64,000 nt of DNA from Astropecten irregularis (lineage: Eukaryota > Echinodermata > Asteroidea > Paxillosida > Astropectinidae). Below the pieces are notes generated by a model. It did no database searches. It had not been told where the DNA came from and saw only the letters and a program-made list of their open reading frames with translations. The position numbers were made by a program, and so were the translations under genes. Location: positions 3,100,001 to 3,164,000 of the forward strand of contig OZ020263.1 of NCBI GenBank assembly GCA_963971285.1, written 5' to 3'. Shown here in pieces: positions 36,193 to 64,000 of this stretch (position 1 is its first letter; each line of letters opens with the position of its first letter).

Positions 36193-37032
36193 GTAAACTT
36201 GTCGATTTTCAATGTTTTAAACATGAAGGACCTCGTGAGAAGAAATATGTGGCCATGCTCATGAGGATCGGGGGAGTACGGGGCTAGTTTTTGTTAATTT
36301 TGTAACTACTTTTTCCATTTAAGATTTGTAACAACATGCTGTCGGCCCGTAGTCATGCACGGTTACAATGGTGGCGCCATTGCATGCAGGCGCCCCTATT
36401 CTCTGGCCTCGGCTGTCGATTGAAAAGTGCAAATAGCCTACTGAAATAGGACTCCGAATTTCAGTTTTGGACTTGGCTTGATCACTCTCTGTTGTTGGTG
36501 TTTGTGCAAGTTTTACTGGCCTTCAAGTTCCATACGACATTTAAGGGGCCTACCTAGCCTAGGGCGGCCCTAAAGTAAATAATTCGTAGCCGTAGGGCCT
36601 TACGTTAATCGTGTTCATCTTCGTACATTTACGTTAGACCCCCAGTAACTGGGGAGCTGAACTGAACTTTTTAAATTTGGGGATTGATGGTCGGTCTAGC
36701 GCCGTAGAGAATTCCATGTACCAGGGTTAAATGTGATGTACACAAAATAAATTGTACTTCACGGTACTTTGTTACGCTAAAAAATGTCCCCAAAATCCCA
36801 AATGACATCGAGTTTTTCAAAGACGTCACAGATCTGTTTAAAAATTGCTCCGCATCTCTTCTCCGAATGTCAAGGATGAAATGCAGCTTAGGATATTTGT
36901 TTGCGCTCACTATCTTTCTGTATGACAATAATCAATGTTTTCTGAATGAAATCTTGACGATCGTTTTGGACTTTAACGGATTGTCTTGTGTGGTTCTTTC
37001 CACAAAATTCTGATTGTTTATTTTAATTTTGA

Positions 37033-40263
<3,231 letters not shown>

Positions 40264-42111
40264 ACGCTCCCGATGATAGTCACCCCTCGGTCTCCAAGTC
40301 TCTCTCCCGCCACTTCTTGTTACCGTTACCTGCGGATTCTGCCGATTGTTGACACGACCCCTTCAAGCTTCACACCAATGTCAAAGTTTTGTCCACCTGG
40401 AAGATCTTCCTCTGGAGAACTTTAATTAATTGTTTCGCAGAAAAATCCCGGACTTTTATTGTCGGTGTCCCCAAAGTTAATGCTCTAACCGCTTCCCCGG
40501 ACAGCTACCCTACTGCCTCGCCCACAAACCTCAACAAAGGTATTGTTGTGCTCCCATTGCATTTTCCAAAATTATAATTCTTCTTTTTGTATAAAATGCT
40601 TCAAGAATGTATTTAAACCAAAATCTGAAAATACGGAAGCTGTAAATATGTGATATTTGCAGGCAGCAAGGAAACTTTGTTCAGGTTTTTTTTTTTGAAC
40701 TGTAATTTGAGCGCTTTGCAATGTTTGTGCCACCAGGAGAGGGCGCTATTTAAGAGGCTTTATCCTGTTCACAACTGAACTGTACGTACGTATTCTTTTT
40801 AATTTTCCTCATGGCACATCACACTTGAAGTTTGAAAAATGGAATGTGGGCACAAAAACTCAACTGAATTTTAAAAGCTGAAGACAAAAAGTTCAAAGAA
40901 ACGACGCTTTGATTTGGTGTTTATTATAAGAACTTAAGCTTCGTTGCACAATATTTAGTAAACTGTTGCGAGATGTGAGCAGAGTGCTGGGTCTACAATT
41001 AGTAGCTTCTTTGGTCAAAGATAAATTGTAAATTGAGTGAAACCCATAGTTTTTTGGTAATGTTTGAGTAGTTTTTTGGCAGGTTGTTGATTTCACTGTT
41101 AAGAATTGCTAGCTTACGCTGTGACAGCACAATTAATAACCACCCCAATATTTTGTGAATATATTAACGTGTGTAACTATTAATACTCTGTGTATCATAG
41201 TAATGGCAAGTGTATCTGATTCAGATTCTTCTGTTTATCCATTTTATTTTATTTAAAAATTATTTTATTTGCAACAAGCCAACAACATTTATTATGGATA
41301 TTGGGCATTCCTACGTAGCCACCTTGCTTTTTTAGATGAAAAAATTTAATTATCTCCAATTAATTGCCGGTACAACAAAGGCATGTGGCTATTCTTTATC
41401 TTAAAGAGGACAACAAAAGAAAAGTGAAGCTCTTTAAGGAGCAGTATTCATGCTGTGCACATGATTATTATTTTGAATTTGCATTTTTTAACTTCATCAT
41501 TTCCATGGATATCACAGATTTTGTTTTTACAGTTCCTGTGTGGTCAAGTTAAATATTTAATGCTTACATTCACTGGTTGGTGTCGCATGTTGCAAATCCG
41601 TGCGTTGCATACACTGCAGGACTCAAATTTCGTGGAAAAAACAACCCAAAAAAGTTAAATACGGTACATAAGTCTGTGAACATTTCTGTTTGGGTATGCT
41701 ACCAATCCTGTACTGTACCTTTAATCTTCAGATACATGTATGTAAAAAGATATTAACAACAATTTCACACTTTGGGAAAGCTATAAAGATTGAATCTAAA
41801 TGTGTGTGTTAAGAGTAAAACATTTTACAGTTTTTGGAATTTATTTTCCCAAACACCTTAAAAATAAGCTTTTTGTGTTGTGAATTCTACACTGTTAAGA
41901 TGATGCTCCCAAAGTATTTTTGTTTTAAGTTGAAATACAAACAAATTAATAAATTTACAATGTCGCATTCATGATTTGAAAGGATTCCCTAATTACAGTA
42001 CATATTGATTTCAAGTGTATTGTCACTAGACAAAAGTTGACCCGAAACTGATCATATTTTCTCTTTAAACATTCACAGGTGTTTTTTTGTGTGTGTATGT
42101 GCAAAATATCG

Positions 42112-42117
42112 AATAAA
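42112..42117 (+). terminator. Candidate SKP1 polyadenylation signal
   Basis: AATAAA after a long AT-rich, repeat-poor stretch following the SKP1 stop (40264-42110), which fits a long 3' UTR. A second AATAAA lies near 42168. Earlier use of other signals is possible. Confidence 0.3.
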
Positions 42118-42354
42118 CAAGCTCATTAGTACATTTTTATGAATTATTGATTTGAAAAAAAAAAAGGAATAAAATATCTGGCAAAGTATAGATTTGACAT
42201 CTTGTAAATTATTGTAATGATCCACTTTTAGAAATTGTTTACTCCACTATTTAACTGTTTGTGGTTGATGTTATTAAAATAAGAAGTTGTCGTGCCAGAC
42301 TAGTTAAGTTTATTTGCCTTGTATTTACTCAGTCGTTTGATAAAATTGGTAAGT

Positions 42355-42712
42355 TTAAAGGTAGTATCATACTTTGGTAGGAAACCAAAACAGAAATGTT
42401 CACAGATTTACCGATAACTTACAGGGTATAAAGATGGTGTTGGTAGAAACATACCATTAAAATGTTTCCGCCTGAAATGCTCTATTTATCAAGAAATTAG
42501 TAAAAAGCAACAACCGAACATATCTTTAAAAGATAAAAAATAATGGTAAAAAGAAAAAAGAAATTCCGTGGGCGTTTTTCATTGTTTTCTCTCAAAGTTG
42601 ACAACGTTTTGGACTAAATTTCACAGATGACTGTTACTGTATCTTCATTGGTAGTTTAATTTGCACATGAATCTGCACATATTATTGGGAGGGAACAAAA
42701 TATGATTCTTTT
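42355..42712. mobile_element. Foldback element, family C
   Basis: TTAAAGGTAGTATCATACTT at the left; the right arm is eroded to AAAATATGATTCTTTTT. Lies between SKP1 and GFPT. Confidence 0.65.
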
Positions 42713-43117
42713 TATCGTGATCGAGTTGAAATCTCGGAGTTTCTAAACAAAGATAAGAATTTTGAAGAATATTCTATCAGCTTATCACTGAAAGTAGGTT
42801 GATGAGAATCTGACGTCAGTGTGGTAAAATATTGCATCATTGTAACTGCATGAAGTGTACCACGCCCACAATTTTGTTTATTTTGCTCATTAATATTGTT
42901 CATGGCAAAGAATGAACAACGGAAAAAAGGGCGGCGCTCTTCATGCTATGCAAGTCACACGTGTCAAAGGTCAAATTTTGATGTTTTTGACACGTTGCTG
43001 AATGTTGATGAATTGTTGTGTAGATCGTAACTACTTGAACTGCAGTAAATCTTCAGTTACATTACATCCCATCGGTAGGACGAATTCACGGATTGTGGGT
43101 CGGTTTCTGCTGTCGAA

Positions 43118-59646
<16,529 letters not shown>

Positions 59647-60531
59647 GGACGACGTCACCAGATAAGACTGACGTCTTGATGGAAAGTGTGGCCAAGGGAC
59701 CATGTGCAGTAATTGTGGTGACATCTCCTTGACTCTTAGTCCCCTTCCCCCACCCACCCTCACCCCCTGTCCTCCATCCCTTCCCCCTTTTCCTGAACCC
59801 CTCCTTTAAGCAGAGTGTACACTGTCAATATTTTCCGTAACATTCTCGGTTAACATATTGGCCAGATAGGGCAACAACACATCTAGGCAACGCGATTTTG
59901 GGCCCTGTGTACACTAGCAATCTTTTTTCCAACATGTTACTGAGATGTTGCTGCGACACATTACCAAACTCGTTTTGCTCTGTACACTGACAACATTTTC
60001 AGCAACAACGTACCTGGGCAACAAGAATGTTGGCCCTGTGTACACTTAGTAACAATTTTCCTCTTTCTTTTTGTTCCATTCCATGGTAGCTACCATTTTG
60101 TCAAAATCACATGATCACACTAGGTCAGGTGACCCAAAGCCTACGCCCGATTGGTTAATACCAGCAACATCTCGTTGCATCCGATGAAGTAGTTGTTGCT
60201 ACGAAAGCTCATGTGCACATTTTAAAATCTAGTTAGTCAATGAAGAGGTAGGCCTACTTGTATTTTTCTATTTGATAGCAACATCTCGGTATCATAAATG
60301 CGTTTTCATTCTTTCGTCACCATCTGAGCGACAGTCGAGCGACATGTTGTTAACCCAACTCTTTTTTGCTCTGTGTACACTGACAACATTTCCAGCAACA
60401 AGGTACCTGGGCAACATGTTACCGAAAGTGTTGCCGAAAATGTTGAATGCTTTTACCGATTTCCGCCTCTCCTCTCCAAATTTTAACTCCCATTCTGCAT
60501 CTGCTTTGCCTCGTGCAAAGTTCTACCTTGA

Positions 60532-60537
60532 AATAAA
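60532..60537 (+). terminator. Probable GFPT polyadenylation signal
   Basis: AATAAA 886 bases after the GFPT stop. The 3' UTR before it (59820-60440) contains several diverged copies of a module with TGTACACTGACAACATTT and GCAACAAGGTACCTGGGCAA, so it is itself partly repetitive. Confidence 0.45.
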
Positions 60538-60539
60538 TT

Positions 60540-63369
60540 CTTAATTCGAGTGCGGTTTTTATATTCTGGACCAATTTGTGTCAATGTGACTGAATGTACA
60601 ACTGAGATGGACTGCTATAAATACTTAATGCTGCACAGCGCTGGTATAGCAAAACCATATACTTTTTCTATACTTTTTTTTTGTAATACTCAAATCTGAA
60701 TTGTCAAATGGAGAGTGGGGTTAGATAATGAATTGGTTTTTATTTTGGTCGTTTTCTTTTTTTTTTTTGGTGTGAATTGTCCAGCTTTAAAGGTCATATG
60801 ACCATTCCACTGTCCTTAGAAATATTCTCTCCTAGGTCATTCCATATTATCCCAATTTGGGACTCGTCGTAAGGATTTGCGTGCCATTATGTGGTTCCAT
60901 ACAACATTCATTATATCGCTGTGAGATATTTGCTCGGAAATTCCACCATTTTGTAGCGGGCCATTTTTTTCTTTCTACTTAATAATGAAGGTTGTTAATT
61001 ATTTAAGATGACAATTCCATTTTTTGGGTCAACAATTTTAAAGGCATGATATAGTAAGGGTAAATGTGGGCATTTTGTTGAGTGATCAAATTAATTAATA
61101 ATCAATTAATAGTTCTTGGTTTCTGCGGCCAGTAAATTGCAGGCGATAATTAATTAACCTGCATCATTAATTAATTACAAGTAACTAACAGTGATTTTTA
61201 TATTGAAACATGATAAGAAGAGGCGGTTTTGTATTCTGTGAATTCCCGTGATTGCTACATTCCAATTGAAAATGAGATTCGCGACTTATTCCTGAAGACA
61301 ACTCGCGATAAAGGAATGATGGGGATTTTTTAGGGTAGGAATGCTCAGATTCAAAATGTAGATATTTAAACTTGTTTATTTTTCATTATAATCATCAATC
61401 GTCTTTCATGCATGTATAATTGTTGTAGATGTAGGTAATGTCTAGAATTTATAGAAGTAGCGAATTAGATTTTATTTTGTTTAAACTGCAGTATGTTCTG
61501 ATAGGTGCAACACACATGTCACTGGTCTCTACTTATTTAGTGGTCGTGAATAAAACAAATACCTGTATACGAGGACAAACAATCTTATATGGTCACAATA
61601 ATTATGAAAGATATAAAAAAAATAAAATCTTGAAGTGATAAACAGTTTCATTTTAACATAATGGGTCCCGAGACAGTGTTGCGTTTTTTCTGGGACACCC
61701 TGTATACAGATTTATTATTTCTAACAATTCTAATTATTGTTTTAATTATTATTATTCCAATTAAAGGTATGACACGGCATTGTACCGTCGAAATAAGATG
61801 TTTTCAGCATAAGGTTACGTGGGCGTTTAAACTTATGTCTAGTTTTTTCTTCGTTACTATTATCATTATTACAACACTGTAATTTAAATCTTGTTATAAG
61901 TGCCTTATTTTATTGGACAGATTATTGTAAATGTCAACGTGCGGTTTAATTTTATTTTCTAGTTTGCTTTATTTTATGAATCGTTATTATTGTTGTAGCT
62001 TCGTCTGTTTTATCTGTGTATAAATTCCTCCATGATTCAAGCGAGAATAACATCAGCAACAGCAGCAGCAGCAACAGCAACGCCAACAGTAGCAGCAACA
62101 GCTATAACACCAACAGCAAAACAGCAGCAGCAACAACAGCAACAGCAACAGCATTAGAAGTAGCAGCAGCAGCAGCTAAAATATTCAATTGAATTGAATA
62201 TAAATATTTGAATTATTACCCGCAAAGGTGCGCTGCGCTGTCGGTATTTCGGCTGAATTTAGGAAGACTGATCGGGACTTAAATTCGAAATTGCTCCAAG
62301 TTACATTCTGTAGCTTTGCCATGGTTTTTAGGAATCGTAACCGTAAGTTACAAACGGCATAAGGCCAGTGCCAAGTAAGAAGATGTGTGTTGTAACACTA
62401 ATACCGATTCTTTGCGCGTGACTAAAAACACAATAGAATAGTTATAGTCCTAATGGTTGTAATCGTAGCCCATGCTACGCAAACTCATTGTGCCTATAGC
62501 CAAAAAAAATGCTTAAAAATACTGGATCTTTTCAGTTATTGCGTGCCAATTACATGTGCATGTTTTTCTAATCCAAATAAGACATAGCAGGAGCGAGTGT
62601 TAGAAGAAGGGTCGCGCCCCCCCCCCTAGAAAATCATGGCTCTTCTAGGCCCCCCCCCCCAAAAAAAAAAAAAAAAACCATGTTGGCTCTATAGAACCGC
62701 GCCTGGTGCTACATATTATATATACATGTAGTGTGTATTACTTTGCTGGGCAGAAAAACGACTTGTCGACTTAAAAAAAAATCGATAGTTGCCCAGCACT
62801 AGGTGTGTATATGAATTTGATGTAATATTCAACGACGTAATACTTGGGCGATAACGACTTATAAAAATTAGTAGTTTCCACCCTAAGTTCTCCAAAGTTT
62901 ACATGTACAAAGGATAGATACAATCGCCAAGAAGTATTGCAAAGAAGCAGTTGCGACCAACTGGCCTTGTTATATTGGCCGTTGCCCATCTTGAAGTTGG
63001 TCATCTGTAGTTATTTTCAACGATTGTGCATGATGCTTGGCCACCATTTCTTTTGACCACTTTAATATTAAACCACGCATGCAAGCTTGAGTCCGGCATG
63101 CAACGGCGCAGCGAAGCAAAAAGGCCGCAAAATTCACTGAAGCCTGTTTTATTGGACATTTTTTTACCTCTCACCTCAGTTAATGGCTGGTTAATTGATG
63201 GGTCATTTTTGCCGCAACGAAGGGCCTTTGAGAGGACCCTTAATTTATCCGGTCAGGCGATGCCTGAATTGTGGACTGTTCAGGCGTTGATATTCAACCG
63301 GCCCCATCTGTAATGAATCTCTGCTTGCATGCCGTGATTGTCAATTTTGTCTTAATGATCTGGACAATG
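60540..63369. other. Gene-free region after GFPT
   Basis: No exon-like frame on either strand. A CAGCAA/CAGCAG microsatellite lies at 62047-62175, C and A runs at 62617-62680, and a short block TTTTTTCTGGGACACCCTGT at 61686 resembles a transposon end. Otherwise plain AT-rich sequence. Confidence 0.5.
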
Positions 63370-63384
63370 ATACATCACTTAAAC

Positions 63385-64000
63385 AAATGCTTCTTGTTTT
63401 AGCCCTTTGTGTGACTTAAACAAATGCTTCTTGATTTAGCCCTTTGTGTGACTTAAACAAATGCTTCTTGATTTAGCCCTTTGTGTGACTTAAACAAAGG
63501 ATTGTTGTTTTAGCCCTTTGTGTCACTTAAACAAATGCTTCTAATTTTAGCCCTTTGTGTGACTTAAACAAAAGCTTCTTGATTTAGCCCTTTGTGTGAC
63601 TTAAACAAATGCTTGTTGTTTTAGCCCTTTGTGTGACTTAAACAAAAGCTTCTTGATTTAGCCCTTTGTGTGACTTAAACAAATGCTTGTTGTTTTAGCC
63701 CTTTGTGTGACTTAAACAAATGCTTCTAATTTTAGCCCTTTGTGTGACTTAAACAAAAGCTTCTTGATTTAGCCCTTTGTGTCACTTGAACAAAGGATTG
63801 TTGTTTTAGCCCTTTGTGTGACTTAAACAAATGCTTCTTGATTTAGCCCTTTGTGTGACTTAAACAAATGCTTCTTGATTTAGCCCTTTGTGTCACTTAA
63901 ACAAAGGATTGTTGTTTTAGCCCTTTGTGTGACTTAAACAAATGCTTCTTGATTTAGCCCTTTGTGTCACTTAAACAAATGCTTCTTGATTTAGCCCTTT
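63385..64000. repeat. 37-bp satellite running off the right edge
   Basis: About 17 units of TTTAGCCCTTTGTGTGACTT, AAACAAATGCTTCTTGA. Units differ by shared variants (AAAGGATTGTTGTTTTAG, AAAAGCTTCTTGATTTAG, AAATGCTTCTAATTTTAG) that recur in order, pointing to multi-unit block duplications. Confidence 0.9.

Noticed and set aside
62036-62175. Poly-Gln/Ser/Asn coding repeat
   Set aside because: CAGCAA microsatellite with stops on either side and no neighbouring exon.

Overview
This is animal nuclear DNA. It holds six intron-containing protein genes, recognised by exon-by-exon similarity to well-known animal proteins, in a background of palindromic (foldback) elements, tRNA-derived SINEs and minisatellites. 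Gene content and repeat style suggest a marine invertebrate deuterostome, probably an echinoderm. That placement is inference from remembered repeat and protein features, not a database match. No prokaryotic genes, CRISPR arrays or genuine tRNA/rRNA genes were seen.

Layout. Minus strand: SEC31A (13211 down to 1250, 16 coding exons, C-terminal end not found); a VAMP7-like longin R-SNARE (22169-19015, 4 exons); PAQR3 (30239-25905, 6 exons). Plus strand: MRPS24 (31651-34068, 3 exons); SKP1 (37048-40263, 4 coding exons); GFPT, glutamine--fructose-6-phosphate aminotransferase (43118-59646, 18 exons). PAQR3 and MRPS24 are head to head, with start codons about 1.4 kb apart. All exon joins were checked for GT/AG ends and reading-frame phase. 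The predicted lengths (VAMP7-like 218 aa, PAQR3 313, MRPS24 167, SKP1 162, GFPT 686) lie close to the human proteins.

The genes are housekeeping genes rather than an operon-like system. Three act in the early secretory and endomembrane pathway: SEC31A (COPII outer coat), VAMP7-like (fusion) and PAQR3 (a Golgi receptor-fold protein reported in vertebrates to tether Raf and COPII components). GFPT feeds UDP-GlcNAc to protein glycosylation. MRPS24 is a mitoribosomal protein and SKP1 an SCF ubiquitin-ligase adaptor.

The less ordinary content lies in the non-coding DNA. There is a near-canonical hammerhead ribozyme motif in a SEC31A intron, and several hammerhead-like relatives, including a seven-copy 56-bp tandem array just before GFPT exon 15. 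A piece of SEC31A exon 9 sits, inverted, inside a tRNA-type SINE in an intron of the same gene. A perfect TISU/YY1 element overlaps the MRPS24 start codon. The GFPT exon 14/intron junction is duplicated around an inserted repeat. Many foldback elements are nested in one another. The right end (60540-64000) is gene-free and finishes in a 37-bp satellite that runs off the window.
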